A stretch of 64,000 nt of DNA from Babylonia areolata (GCF_041734735.1 NC_134876.1:14553269-14617268), one strand, 5' to 3'. Shown: positions 10,036 through 21,695, counted from the stretch's first letter. Numbers and translations are program-made. The notes: generated from the sequence alone by a model not told the origin.

Positions 10036-11665
10036 GAAGACTACTGCCTGGTCCAGACAACATTCCCTGTCGCTTCCTGGTTACAGTAGCTCAGGAACTG
10101 GCCCCTGCACTTGCCCACCTCTTAACTTGCCACTGGAAAAATACAAGAAGGGAGATCGGAGCTCCCCAGCAAACTACCATCCCATCTCCCTGACATCCGT
10201 CTGTGGAAAACTGATGGAACACATCATCATCACATCACACCTTGACAAGCACAAGATCATTGTCGATGCCCAGCATGGATTTTGCAAAAGAAGAGCTTGC
10301 GAATCACAACTGATCTTCAGAGTGGATGACCTGGCAGCAGCACTTGACAAGGGAGGACAAACGGATACCATCTTGCTGGACTTCTCACCGCCGCCTCCTT
10401 CTCAAACTTTGTCACTATGGAATCCGTGGACAAACACTTTGCTGGATTGAAGAGTTCCTCACCAACAGAACCCAGCAAGTGAACGTTGAAGGACAGGTCT
10501 CCACCATCAGCCAAGTCACCTCTGGGGTTCCTCAGGGTTCTGTCCTTGGCCCGACTCTGTTTGTCATCTACATCAATGACATCAACAAAAACAGATTCAC
10601 AATCCTTGTTTGTCATCTACATCAATGACATCAACAAAAACAGATTCACAATCCGTCTGTTTGCTGATGACACCATCCTGTACCGGCAGATCAGGTCCCA
10701 AGCAGATACCAACGCCCTCCAAGAAGATCTGAACGAATTTGAGCGTTGGGAGAAGACCTGGCAAATGTCACGTCTTCTCAGTGACAAGGAAGAAAAAGCC
10801 CTTCCCTACCACCTACTTTCTGCATATTGAGGAACTCCAGAAGGTGGAGAAAGCCAAATACCTGGGCGTAGAGTTGTCTAAAGACTTTCACTGGGAAGCA
10901 CACATCCAGGCCACAACAGCAAAGGCAGACCAGACCTGTGCCTTCATGTGTAGGAACCTGAGAGGATGCCCCTATACCACCCGGACAACATGCTTCAAGG
11001 GGCTTGTGAGGCCCATCCTAGAATATGCTGCGCCAGTCTGGGACCCCCCGCAACAGTATCTCACAACCAACCTGGAGATGGTACAACGCAGATCAGCTCG
11101 GCGAATTATGCATGACTTCCGCCCCACCACCAGTGCAACCGAGCTTATCACCAGGCTGGAACTTGACCCCCTCAAACTGCGCTGCACTGCAGCCAAGGCC
11201 ACCATGATGTACAAGATCATGGGTGGTTTGGTTGAGGTGGCACCCCGGGAAGGTACTTTAGTGCAAACAGTTAGAACTGTCCGAGGCCACCCAGAGAAAC
11301 TACAGGTACCCTCCTCCCGCACTGACTCCACAGGCACTCCTTCTTCACTTCAGCTATCCACCTGTGGAACCAGTATTCCAGACCATATAATCTCCGCCAT
11401 TTCCCCTCAGTCATTCAAGACCAGGACTGAGGCCTGGTTGCGAGCCTCAGGTTCAGTATAGCTACAGGACAGGGCTTTTTTTGTTGTTTGTTTTTGGGGG
11501 GTTTTTTTGTTTGTTTTGTTTTTTTGACTGACGCTGGCTGAACTAGGGTGCTTAACGGTCACACACAGACATCAGTCAACAGACATCAGTCATCTAGAGT
11601 GCACCCCCTATTGTGGATTGTTGCCCTGTATAGGAATTACCACAGGATTATAGACAAGACAAGAC
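10036..11665 (+). mobile_element. 5'-truncated LINE (jockey/CR1-like reverse transcriptase)
   Basis: Non-LTR retrotransposon fragment. The visible order is the RT finger region (PDNIPCRFLVTVAQELAPAL, KGDRSSPANYHPISLTSVCG), SGVPQGSVLGPTLFVIYIND, the catalytic FADDTILY box near 10660, and a C-terminal thumb/connection region running to a stop at 11459-11461. The 3' end is a short T/G-rich untranslated region followed by an ACAAG-type repeat tail (GACAAGACAAGACAAGAC) at about 11653-11671. The frame is broken in several places, including by a 49-bp tandem duplication at 10560-10657 just before the FADD box. No endonuclease domain is visible, so the copy is 5' truncated and inactive. Confidence 0.85.
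10739..11461 (+). pseudogene. C-terminal part of LINE ORF2 (relic)
   Basis: Longest surviving open stretch of the LINE at 10036-11665, about 230 residues after the first frame break. It contains EKAKYLGVELSKDFHWEAHI, GLVRPILEYAAPVWDP and MVQRRSARRIMHDFRP, typical of the RT-downstream region of jockey/CR1-group elements. It has no independent start and is a remnant, not a host gene. Confidence 0.8.
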
Positions 11666-11671
11666 AAGACA

Positions 11672-11730
11672 GCGGAAGTGTTCAGTCAGCCATTTTACTA
11701 CTCGTGTCAGTATAGCGCGAAGCAGTGATG

Positions 11731-11766
<36 letters not shown>

Positions 11767-11904
11767 CTGAGCACTCAGCTGGCTACGATGACTCACTTGC
11801 TCGCGGCGTTAGTTAAGCTGACATTCCTATGAGTGCCCTCCACAGCAAATTTTTGCTCTGTGTCACTGCACTGTTCTCCTGTAATAACTTTGGTCAATAA
11901 ACCA
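11672..11904. other. Intergenic with an (AT)n tract
   Basis: Non-coding spacer between two LINE fragments, with an AT dinucleotide tract at about 11733-11764. No other feature recognised. Confidence 0.6.
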
Positions 11905-13330
11905 TTGATAACAATAATAATGGATACTTATGTAGCACACTATCCAGAAATCTGCTTTTGGTGCTTTACAAAAACACTTTTGTTTACATAACACATCACA
12001 TCGATGTTACACACACACACACCAAAATGTGACTAAAAATTTCACTCACACACACACACACACACACACACACAATGCATACATACATTTAAACATTCAT
12101 ATGTACATAGCACATAAACAGACGTGCATGCGCGCACGCATACACACACACGTACTCACAGAGTAACACAAATACACATTCGTATACATGCATGTATTTA
12201 TTTACACATACATATGTATACATACACAGTCAAGCACAGCTCATGCAAAAGAAGCGGACCTGCCACAACGGAACTTACTGCAGAGGGAAGAGGTGAGTTT
12301 TGAGACCAGATTTGAAAGATGCAAGAGAATCAGAATGATGGAGGTTATCGGGGGCTTGTTCCACGTTTTTGGCAATTGAAAGGAAAACTATCTGTGTCTA
12401 TATGTCTTACTTCTGATGTGAGATATTCTGAGAAGTCAAGCCTCGGAGGAAGAACGGAGATGGAGTACACATATGGAGGAGTTCCGAAAATACTTGGGGC
12501 CAGATCCGTTGACTGTAGAGTGGATAGTTTATAGTCTGTTCGTTCAGAAATGGGCAACCAGTGGAGAGACTGAAGGAGAGGAGAAAAATGGTCAAATTTA
12601 GAAGCTCTGCAAATCAGTCTGGCAGGGTTATTCTGAACTTCGTTGAAGTCTAACATATTTAGGAAGGCAAGCCAAAAGAGAATTGCAGTAATCGAGTCTG
12701 AGAGAACCAGAGCGCATACAAGTGTCTTGATTGCATCAGTTGAGAGATAATGACGGATAGAACTGTTTCTGCACAGTTCCAGATAGGCAACTTTACAGAT
12801 ACTCGAAATGTGGTGTTGGAAGGGAAAAGACTGGTTTAGGATTACACCAAGACTGAACAGAAGGAGAAAGTGTAACGGATGTGCTATTGATCAGAATAGT
12901 TTCAGGAGAGGAAGGATGTTGACGAAACTTCTTTGGACAGACTATCATAAATTCAGTCTTATTGTCATTTAGTTGCAGCTTATTTAGTCATCCAGTCCTT
13001 TGGGTCAGCAATGCATTCCCGTGTTTGAGCCACCAGTGTATCGATTTCAGCTATGGGAGCCAACTGATGAAGTTGAGTGTCATGAGCAAAGCTCTCATGC
13101 GACATCGCATGATGACTGATGTCATCCGACACAGGAGCTGCATGCAGCACGAAAAGAACAGAACCTAGGAGGGACCCCTGTGGGACCCCATATCTTAAGG
13201 CAGATACACCAGAGTATCTACCATTTACACACACTTTCTGTGTACGATCTGACAGGTAAGACGTGATCCACTGATGCTTGTGAAGTGTCATTGGCAGATA
13301 TCAATCAAGACACAACATTTGGCATTTCGT
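11905..13330 (-). mobile_element. Second 5'-truncated LINE, minus strand
   Basis: Read on the minus strand from about 13330: WITSYLSDRTQKVCVNGRYS, GVPQGSLLGSVLFV, a FAHDTQL box where FADDTQL is expected, then KLQLNDNKTEFMIVCPKKF. It ends with LLQSLHWLPISERTDYKLST at 12595-12535. The 3' end at about 11908-11925 is a short ATT-repeat tail. The catalytic Asp-Asp pair is damaged (Asp to His) and the frame is broken after DWMTK. A related decayed copy lies at 60200-61050. The (CA)n and CATA-rich tracts at 12010-12230 lie in its 3' untranslated part. Confidence 0.82.
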
Positions 13331-13846
13331 GGGGGCAAGCATAACACGATTTCATCGAAGATGCACGGTTACAGTTCAATAACTACCGGCACCATTTAGC
13401 AGACGACTTTTCAACGGACTGACAACCGGATACTACGAGTGTCAGTATGGCTTCAGCTTTTCTGCCAGTGAACAGGTACAAGGCCATCACACCATCGATC
13501 GCCTCAAATAAATAAAGGTAGAGAGAGGGAGCGGCCGTAAGTCAGTCTAGCATGAAAGGTAGAGCATGATGCTTTGCAAATCAAACTAATATTGGCATCA
13601 TTTCCAAACCACAATTGCGCAAATTTCTTCAAAACGGAACAATCTCTGTGGGCTTTTCCAAATACAATAGACTGAATAACACGCTAGACGCCACGTTCCT
13701 GGCATCAGAGATCTTTTCCCACCCCTCTTGCGGCCAATCAGTGGAAGCCTCTGTGTGTCTGTGTCTGTATGTTTGTGTGCGTGAGCGAGGTATGTGTGTG
13801 TATGCATGTCTGTACCGTAGGAGCAACGGAATAATGGAACGTGCGG

Positions 13847-13884
<38 letters not shown>

Positions 13885-14314
13885 GTGTGTGTGGCGAGGA
13901 GGCGGGAGGGCGGAGCTATGGGCGTATATGTGTATGCTTGTTTTAAGTAAGTGTGTGGGGGTGTACCGAGGAAGCTGCGATACGTAGTCTAGGAATGAGT
14001 GTGTGGAAGGGGGCGCGGGAGCGAGGGGTGGGGGGGGGGGGGGGGCGGGGTAATTTGGGAGTAATTTGTGTGTGTGTGTCGGGGCTCGTGTATGTTTATG
14101 TGTACACATTTGTTTGTGCTTTCATATCTGTGAAACTGCATGTCTGTTGCATATATGTTAAGCATGTGTGTATGTGTATATGTGTGAAAGTTGTGTCTGC
14201 ATGTTTTACATTTATTTGCTTATCTATCATCATTATTGTCTTTTATTTCTATTTATTTTGTTTATTATTATTTTTATCCTTTTTTCTTTTTCGTTTTTTT
14301 CTTTTTCTTTTCTT
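13331..14314. other. Intergenic, simple-sequence rich
   Basis: No gene recognised. Contains TG-rich tracts at 13750-13800, an (AT)n tract at 13856-13880, a G-rich tract at 14027-14050 and T-rich sequence at 14220-14310. Confidence 0.6.
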
Positions 14315-14445
14315 CTCAAGGTCTGACTAAGCGCGTTGGGTTACTGTGACGGTGCTGGTCAGGCATCTGCTTGGCAGATGTGGTGTAGCTTATATGGATT
14401 TGTCCAAACGCAGTGACGCCTCCTTGAGCTACTGATACTGATACT
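14315..14445 (+). repeat. SINE family 2, 3' fragment
   Basis: Shares CTGGTCAGGCATCTGCTTGG and the ACGCCTCCTTGAG end with the fuller minus-strand copies at 40452-40862 and 45202-45990. Ends in a CTGATA-type tail (ACTGATACTGATACTGG). The tRNA-like head is absent. Confidence 0.75.
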
Positions 14446-14540
14446 GGCCAGTGAGCTATCCACCTATTTTTAGATCAATGCTCTGAGCCCCGATCCTTTT
14501 TCAAGAGAGCATTCTTTCACGGCATGCGTAGCTTGCATGA

Positions 14541-14670
14541 CAGTTCAGTTCAGTTCAGTTACTCAAGGAGGCGTCACTGCTTTCGGACAAATCAACATAC
14601 GCTACACCACATCTGCTAAGCAGACGCCTGACCAGCACCGTTACCAAATGCGCTTTGTCAGGTCTTGATG
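14541..14670 (-). repeat. SINE family 2, 3' fragment, inverted relative to its neighbour
   Basis: Same 3' portion as 14315-14445 but on the opposite strand, with a CAGTT-repeat tail at 14541-14560. The two fragments are about 95 bp apart and could form a hairpin of roughly 110 bp in a transcript. Confidence 0.75.
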
Positions 14671-14696
14671 GGGAAAAAAAGAAAGGCATGACAGCG

Positions 14697-14698
<2 letters not shown>

Positions 14699-14742
<44 letters not shown>
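14699..14742. repeat. (CA)n microsatellite
   Basis: Uninterrupted ACAC tract of about 42 bp. Confidence 0.95.
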
Positions 14743-15420
14743 CAATCGTTCAAGTATTTTATTCTCCTGATCGAGGGTAAAAATGCCAAAATTTTAGCTA
14801 ACTATTGCTCTTAAACGGGGACACATAACCAGTTCAGGACTGTGAACTCCAGCACAAGTAAACTGATGCAGATCGGAGATTTCAACTCCGCCATTAACTC
14901 TTCGTGTCACGGTGTGACAGGTGAATCATGGTGTCTGACACCTGAATGGTGTCAAGAGTTTGTCCTAAGTGGCAGTTTTAGTTGTTGTTGGACTCGATTG
15001 AACACGTTCCTGTTCTCTGAAGCGTGACCATGACACGCGGGTGAGGAAAACTCGTCGTGTCGACGTCAGGAATTAAGTTACACGTCTTTCAGTTGTTGTT
15101 TTTGTTTTTGTTGCTGTTGTTGCTTTTCTTTTCTTCTTCAAGGATGTTCACTTACAGTTATTCACGGTAGATATGAATGTAGGTTAATCAGTCGATTAGA
15201 AACTGATTTTGGTGTGAGAAAAAAAAAGTGCGACTCTTTAAATGTGTCAAATGTCAATGTCAGCCCCTCCCCTCGTTTCAGAAACAGTCTTTGTCTTGCT
15301 TGTAGGTTGGGGCGCGGGCTGACAAAAATTTATGCTCATCGGCCAAGTGCTCTCACGGACAAATCATCATTGGAAAAGTTGCATTCCGATCATTTGCTCG
15401 CTCCCTCACGACTTAACCCC
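14743..15420. other. Intergenic, nothing recognised
   Basis: No exon, repeat family or structured RNA recognised on either strand. Confidence 0.5.
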
Positions 15421-15469
<49 letters not shown>

Positions 15470-15473
15470 CATA
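15421..15473. repeat. (CA)n microsatellite
   Basis: ACAC tract of about 40 bp followed by an impure ACGCAC stretch. Confidence 0.95.
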
Positions 15474-15477
15474 AACA

Positions 15478-15720
15478 CAAAGTTGTCTGGTTCGTTTTAT
15501 TTATATAATATGCTTTTAAACTGTTTAAATCGGCTGCAAAAATTTGGTTTGGACTTTGTCTTAATTTGGTTTTAAAAGTGAATATTTCTTTCAATGGTGT
15601 AATTTTTGGCTTTTCAGACAAAGTTGTCTGGTTTGTTGTATTTATATAATATGCTTTTAGATTTTTGAAATCGGCTGCATAGTTTGGTTTGGACTTTATC
15701 TTAGTTTTAAACGGCTTTTA
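15478..15720. repeat. Tandem duplication with a unit of about 140 bp
   Basis: Two head-to-tail copies, starting at about 15479 (CAAAGTTGTCTGGTTCG) and 15618 (CAAAGTTGTCTGGTTTG). Both continue with TATTTATATAATATGCTTTT and later TTTGGTTTGGACTTT. The copies differ at several sites and the second is shorter. Confidence 0.85.
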
Positions 15721-15801
15721 CATTTTCTTTCCGAAAAATGTAAGTGATCTGGGCCCTGCTCAAATCAGTCATTGGCAGTTTTATGAATGTGTGCGCGCGC
15801 C

Positions 15802-15803
<2 letters not shown>

Positions 15804-15840
<37 letters not shown>
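15804..15840. repeat. (TG)n microsatellite
   Basis: TGTG tract of about 36 bp. Confidence 0.95.
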
Positions 15841-15843
<3 letters not shown>

Positions 15844-16231
15844 CTGATAAAAACAAGGTTATGATTTGGCATTGTTGAATGAATCCAATGGTGATTGTAA
15901 CTTTTGTGTTTGGACAATTGGTAAGAACAATGAATGCATACAAGTAAAGCAGATGTCGAGAAAAAAAAAAAAAGAAGTCCAAGACATTTTTAGAACATTC
16001 AGGGACCCACTCAGCAAACCTACAGAGCTCCATTGTCAAACCATCAGGGATGCATGTTTGTGCGCATGTGACATGACCCCGTTTTGCTCAACGTGCAAGG
16101 CAGAGGAAGGCTGATGTGGAGGGGGGATACTCGAACGTTAACCACGTTTACAGTGATGTTAAAACTTTCATAAAAACACATAAAAACTTAGCCACCATAT
16201 ATTGCCCAACAGCGGATTAAGGGGCTGAAAT

Positions 16232-16232
<1 letters not shown>

Positions 16233-16308
<76 letters not shown>
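16233..16308. repeat. Compound (TG)n-(AG)n microsatellite
   Basis: About 42 bp of TG followed by about 34 bp of GA. Confidence 0.95.
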
Positions 16309-16310
<2 letters not shown>

Positions 16311-16347
16311 CAAAATCAGAATCAGCATTAGAATCATATCTATATTT

Positions 16348-16730
16348 TTGACGGGTGCAATAGCCGAGTGGTTAAAGCGTTGGACTTTCAATCTATGGGT
16401 CCCGGGTTCGAATCTTAGTAACAGCACCTGGTGGGAAAAGGGTGGAGATTTGTCCGATCTCCCAGGTCAACATATCTGCAGACCTGCTTGTGCCTGACAC
16501 CCTTCGTGTGTATACGCAAGCAGAAGATCAAGTCAGTACGCATGTTAAAGATCCTGAAATCCATGTTAACGTTCGGTTGGTTATGGAAATAAGAACATGA
16601 CCAGCATGCACACTCCCGAAAACGGAGTATGGCTGCCTATATGGCGGGGTAAAAATGATCATACACGTCAAAGCCCACTCGTGTACATACGAGTGAACGT
16701 GGGAGTTGCAGCCCATGAACGAAGAGGAAG
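16348..16730 (+). repeat. tRNA-derived SINE family 1, full length
   Basis: Begins GACGGGTGCAATAGCCGAGT with an A-box-like TAGCCGAGTGGTTAA. The B box GGTTCGAATC follows about 35 bp later. A conserved body of about 300 bp includes CTCCCAGGTCAACATAT, AAAACGGAGTATGGCTGCC and GAACGTGGGAGTTGCAGCCC. The tail is purine-rich (GAAGAGGAAG). Flanked by the direct repeat TCTATATTT at 16339-16347 and 16731-16739. It is a Pol III-type retroposon, not a functional tRNA. Confidence 0.9.
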
Positions 16731-16739
16731 TCTATATTT

Positions 16740-17069
16740 AATATGTCAGGTGTTTGTGCATGTGTGTTGCAGACTGGGGGGAGTTGAACGAGCAGAACAT
16801 GTTCTCAGCCTAACAACCAAAACTGACAGATCCCGTGCTGCCTTTAACCTACCCAAGAGCTGTTACCATTGAGCATCGTCATGAATTCCTTGCAGTGATC
16901 TGTGAAACTTCCCAGCTTGCTTCATCCATACGCTGTCAGCATCCAGAACACTGAAATGATTAAAATACGTCTCTTTTTTTTGTTGTTGTTGTTGTCTTTT
17001 TTCACCACAGACTGATTTTGTTTGGTCTGCTTTTTGGCAGCCCTTCTTGTCTTGTGTTTTCTTTTCATA

Positions 17070-17074
<5 letters not shown>
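16740..17074. other. Intergenic, nothing recognised
   Basis: No exon or repeat recognised apart from a T/G-rich stretch at 16975-17000. Confidence 0.5.
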
Positions 17075-17111
<37 letters not shown>

Positions 17112-17190
17112 GATAGGTTTTTGTGTTTTTCTTCCACTCGTTTTCTTTAATCTTTATTTGTGCCGGTGTGTGTGTGTTTTGATAGGTTTT
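17075..17190. repeat. (TG)n tract and local duplication
   Basis: A TG run at 17071-17108 is followed by TTTTGATAGGTTTTTGTGTT, which recurs at 17178-17197 after a second short TG run. This indicates a local duplication of about 70 bp. Confidence 0.75.
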
Positions 17191-17587
17191 TGTGTTTTTC
17201 TTCCACTCTTTTTCTTTTTTCGTTTTAAGTGCAGGTGGTGGGGGTGAAGGGTCTCTGGCAACTGAGTTTTCCCTTTACTTTTACTTGCTTGTTTATTTGT
17301 TTGCTTAAAAAATTCTCTCTCTCTTTTTATTTTTTACATTGCTACTGTAGAATTGTAAAACAGCACAGCTGACCACTTCTTCTTTTTGTTTCTGAACTTT
17401 TATTTATTTTTTTTTTTTAATATTTTGTTTTTATCTTTGCCCATTTATAATTTCTGCATGCAAGTGTCTAATAGTTGTGGAACTTTTCTTCCGTCAAAGA
17501 TGCATGTTAAGACTACACAATTTTGGCTCTGCATAATCTATGTTGTTGTTTTGGATGTTCATTGAATGATTATTATCAATCTTTTGC

Positions 17588-17775
17588 GATGGAGTGTGGT
17601 GATGGCCTAAAGATAACGCGTCCGTCCAGGAAGCGAGAGAATCTGAGCGCGCTCAGTTGTACAAATCACAGCTCAGCCGCCGATATTTTCTCCCCCTCCA
17701 CTAGACCTAGAGTGGTGGTCTGGACGCTGGTCACTGATTCGGATGAGACGATAAACCGAGGTCCCGTGTGCAGCC
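17588..17775 (+). repeat. SINE family 3, 5' portion
   Basis: tRNA-like head GTGATGGCCTAAAGATAACG followed by AGGAAGCGAGAGAATCTGAG and CACAGCTCAGCCGCCGATAT. The body GGATGAGACGATAAACCGAG and GTCCCGTGTGCAGC is related to the copy at 58376-58757. It breaks off into a GA-rich microsatellite at about 17778-17825. Confidence 0.75.
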
Positions 17776-18099
17776 GGAGAGAGACAGAGAGACGGAGAGA
17801 GAGAGAGACACGGAGAGAGAGAGAACGCAGGAACGCAGGAACTGAGTTTAATGCGAAGGCCACATGAGAACACGTACACATAAAGATAACGATTTGAAAA
17901 AAATGAGGGAAAAACCAGATTCAACAGAACTTCAACATAATTAAGCTCTGCCACGCAATTTGATTTTAACATTCTAAATTAGACTTCAATATCACGGTTC
18001 CTCTCTGGAACGAAAAGCATAGTAAATAAATATAGCGACATCTCTTATTACACACCTGTCTTCGTTTTGTAACAAAAATGGAATTGGTGGAGTGTTATT

Positions 18100-18685
18100 A
18101 TTTCTATAATGTTTAAATATATACTTACTTTTCTAGTAGTTTAGTATATACAGGACATGTAATAAGAAAATGAACTTCAGTTTCTAGATCATCACAAAAG
18201 GGACAGTTTTTTGGTGTTTACATATTGTTATATCTTTAATATTAACGCCCAGACGAAACTTCACCAGAGCCACTCTAAAGTTTTGCTATTGTAATATCTC
18301 GCAGGTATTTTTCTGACTGTAATAAAGATTTGAACTGATCTGCGGTACAAGTTCCTTAAAACGATCACTATTTTCCAACTTTCCGTTCCCTGGCAGTCTT
18401 GTTTATAACAATCGACCATTCTCTGTCCGGCCGAACAACAGTTTCAAGTTTTTCATCTCCCACCCCTCCATATATCCAGACTCAGTCTGAAAATCCAAAT
18501 GAATCTAAACACTGTTTAACCTGAAATGCCCAGTTTTTAGATTGTCTTTCTTCATTCATATTTCTTTCGTATGCTTGCTTTGGTAACTGAATCTAGTCGG
18601 AGTCATTTTTCAAGTTGTATTTTAAACCAGTATCTTACTGCACTCAGATAACCATCAATGTAAAGCGGATATCTGCCTGTCTTTC
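18100..18685 (-). mobile_element. Heavily decayed LINE C-terminal region, minus strand
   Basis: Reading the minus strand from about 18680, scattered frames spell VYGKTGRYPLYIDGYLSAVR and YWFKIQLEK, then segments reminiscent of the C-terminal domain of a non-LTR ORF2. Near 18200-18160 a Cys-containing tail runs into LETEVHFL-like sequence. No open frame longer than a few tens of codons survives. Attribution is from motif memory only and the clade is unknown. Confidence 0.5.
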
Positions 18686-18689
18686 CATA

Positions 18690-18900
18690 CACCACGAGAG
18701 AGAGAGAGACTGAGAGACAGAGAGAGAGAGAGAGAGCGGAGAAACACATACACCGCATTGGTCAACGTCTTTATTAATTCACCGGCTCCGTCAGACGGTA
18801 ACATAAAACTGACACACACACGTACATACACACACACACGCAGACACACACACACACGCGCGCACACACACGACCCGTGGCACACACACACACACACACA
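18690..18900. repeat. GA-rich and CA-rich microsatellites
   Basis: GAGA tract at about 18695-18737 and impure CACA tracts at 18810-18900. Confidence 0.9.
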
Positions 18901-21480
18901 AAGTAACGGTTGAAGTACTTAGGCAGTTTTTGTGCCTATCATCAGTGTCTTATAATTCACCTGGTAGTAAAGTTTATTAGAGATTGTGAAATGGGCTAGG
19001 TTATCGATGAACTCTTTGAGGGTATTTTGAAAAAAGCAGTTTTATACGGCTGCCGCGGGCCGCTGCGGACGGCGCACTGCATGCCAGTGGCAATTATAAC
19101 AATGCAGGGAAAAGCTTAGAAAAGGGGGACAGGCGTGGTTTCGCGTGATTTTGTATAACATCGTATACTATGTGTGTTTAATGGTTTCAAATTCAATTCT
19201 TAAAATGAGAGATAAAAAAAAAATCCACGATCATGCTTACCGGCATAGTCTTTGTTCCTTCTGCTGGGTCAAGGGGACAGCAGTGATGGCACCTGTAAGT
19301 GCTTGGGGCAAAAAGTTAAAGATTAAGCCTGTTCTAACATCATGCTTGCAGCTCCACTATGAGCTGAAAAAAAAAGAAGTTACATTCAGTTAGATCAGTT
19401 TGTTTTCTTCCTCTCCCACGGTTTCTACATAGGGATGTCACTGAAAGAGTACTTTTGACGCGTTGTGCGAATACATATGATTCGGTAAGAACCTGCTTTA
19501 ATTTGGCTCCCCCACCCCTCCCCCGTTGATACACTCGGTTCATGGATATAGTTACCCGGACTGGCCTTTCAAAGTTGTCTTTCAACGGTCTGCGAAGATA
19601 TAATTTTCGCACAAAGCGTCACCCCCAACCCATCCCCACCCAGCGCACTGTTCTAAATTTATCTGCGTTCAATGAATGTTGACGAGTTTACTAATGGACC
19701 TTTTTTGAAATTTCGGAATATTTTAATAAACAGAGTGATATACATATTAGAAACGAAAAAGGAAGAAAAATGTTCTATCCCATCGTCGATGATTAAAGAA
19801 AAAAGAAAAAAGTCAGAAACTAATACGATTTGAACACGGAACTACTTTATGGTGTGCTCCGTCAAATGCGTGCTCAGGCACAAAGCAAGCACAACATGAA
19901 ATGCACGCCATCTTAAAAAGTTGGAAAGGTGTTGAGGTCAGGAAAACTTGAATTGCATTGATTTGGTGTCAGCTCAGAGTTGTTTCGAACTTAAGGGCTG
20001 TTCTCTCCGGAATATGTTTTCGGGTATGTTCAATCTTTTGTCTATATTATATGCAGGAAATACAAAAAATGGAAGATAGTGATTTGGTCACACACTGCTT
20101 TCCACATTGACTCGGCCTCCGTTGCTTTGTTTTGTGAAATTTGATTTTGAACTGTCTGTTAGATCACCATTTCAGGTCTTGGATTACAGATGCATTTAGA
20201 CCGTAATTATCTCGTTTTCTCATTTTTGCGATAAGTTGGGTATTGCACTGGTTATTATTAACTGATTCTGTTTCGTCCAGAAGTAAATGGGAAAGGACAC
20301 CGTGAGTGATGCAGTTACAGTTTGAAAGTCCAGCCACTGCTTCGATTTTAAATTAAAACACTGTACACTATCAGTGAACTGTGAAGAGGTAAAAAAAAAA
20401 AAAAAGAGAACAGATTAAACATTTACGTTACTTTATCATTGATTTATTTCTCTGGAATAACGAGGTTTGGACTCGGATAAAAGAGCTACAAAGATCCAGC
20501 ACTGACTGGGTTCACTGTTCAAATGTGATCCCATACTCAGATTCATGTGCGGATGTGGGTCCCATGCTGATGCAGGGCAGACTAACATAGATAAACTCGT
20601 CAGTAAACCGTGTTTTACATTTGATTTCCTGTGAATAGAGAGAAAAATAGAGAATACAAAAAAAAAAAAAAAAAAAGAAGAAGAAGAAGAAATACTGGCC
20701 ACCAACATAGTGTGCACTATCCTGTGCTGTAGTAAATATAATGGATGCCTTCATTTCAAACATGGTCATCTGATCATCAGTTCACTGGGAGTCAGTGGGT
20801 TATAATGTATGCTCAGAGTAAAATCATTTAGTTATAATGCATGACGAGTGTTTTGCAAGTGTCATTGTAACATGATTAGCTGGAAACAAGTATGCAAGCA
20901 GAATATACCAACTATATGCCATTATGATTATTTTGTGTGTGTGTGTGTGTGTGCGCGCGCGCGTGTGTCATGTCACTGTGTGTGGTAGTTGGGCAGGATT
21001 TTTCATCATTGTAAGAGCAAGTTGGTAGCAGTTGTAGGTCAGTTACCGGTAATAAGTGTCAATATGGGTACATCTGTTGCACAGGTTTGTATGCTTTGTG
21101 TGTGCACTTGTAGGAGTGTACATTTGTGCTGTAACTCAGAGGGCAATGGTGAGATGTGCTTATTTTTATGCTTGTCCAAAGCAAGAGTTGTGGCTTGGGA
21201 ATGTGGTATTGAGGCTATGCTGATGTTGATGTCCAGAATCTTTTGTAAGTATTAGTATATGATGTGCAAAAATGTCTCCTAAAACCATCATGACTAAACT
21301 GAGTACACCACTACATGTTTGCCTTTTTGTGTATTTTTTTCCCCCTGTTTCTAGTCCTACAGGTAGTTAATCAATTCATGCAGTGCACCTTTTATTCAGT
21401 CTCTGTTTAGTGATGTGGATTTGCTTTGTTTTTTCTTGGTTTACATAAGCTGAAATGGAACTTGATTTTGCATCTATAGC
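18901..21480. other. Intergenic region upstream of CTNNB1
   Basis: No coding exon recognised. A short GC-rich patch at 19048-19085 (GGCTGCCGCGGGCCGCTGCG) stands out from the AT-rich surroundings and could mark a promoter or a non-coding first exon of CTNNB1, but nothing visible links it to the gene. Poly-A runs at 20391-20405 and 20659-20677 and a TG/CG alternating tract at 20935-20965 are simple sequence. Confidence 0.45.
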
Positions 21481-21494
21481 TTTTATCAGTTTGT

Positions 21495-21695
21495 GTTTGG
21501 TAGTTCTAAGAAGTGGTTTGATAACAATGGTAGTTCTAAGAAGTGGTTTAATAACAATGATATATATAAAGGGTTATAGTAGTTCTAAGAAGTGGTTTGA
21601 TAACAATATACATATATAAAGGGTTGTTTTGAACTTGCAGCTTACATGCTCATATATAAAGGGTTGTTTTGAACTTGCAGCTTACATGCTCGCTG
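21495..21695. repeat. Local tandem duplications
   Basis: GGTAGTTCTAAGAAGTGGTT occurs at about 21498 and 21528, and nearly again at 21570. Separately, ATATATAAAGGGTTGTTTTG plus the following CTTGCAGCTTACATGCTC is duplicated at 21613-21650 and 21651-21692. Confidence 0.85.

Noticed and set aside
16360-16425. tRNA gene candidate (also 45350, 54630 and 22100)
   Set aside because: A and B boxes are present, but each is the head of a roughly 380-bp SINE with target-site duplications, and no proper acceptor stem closes.
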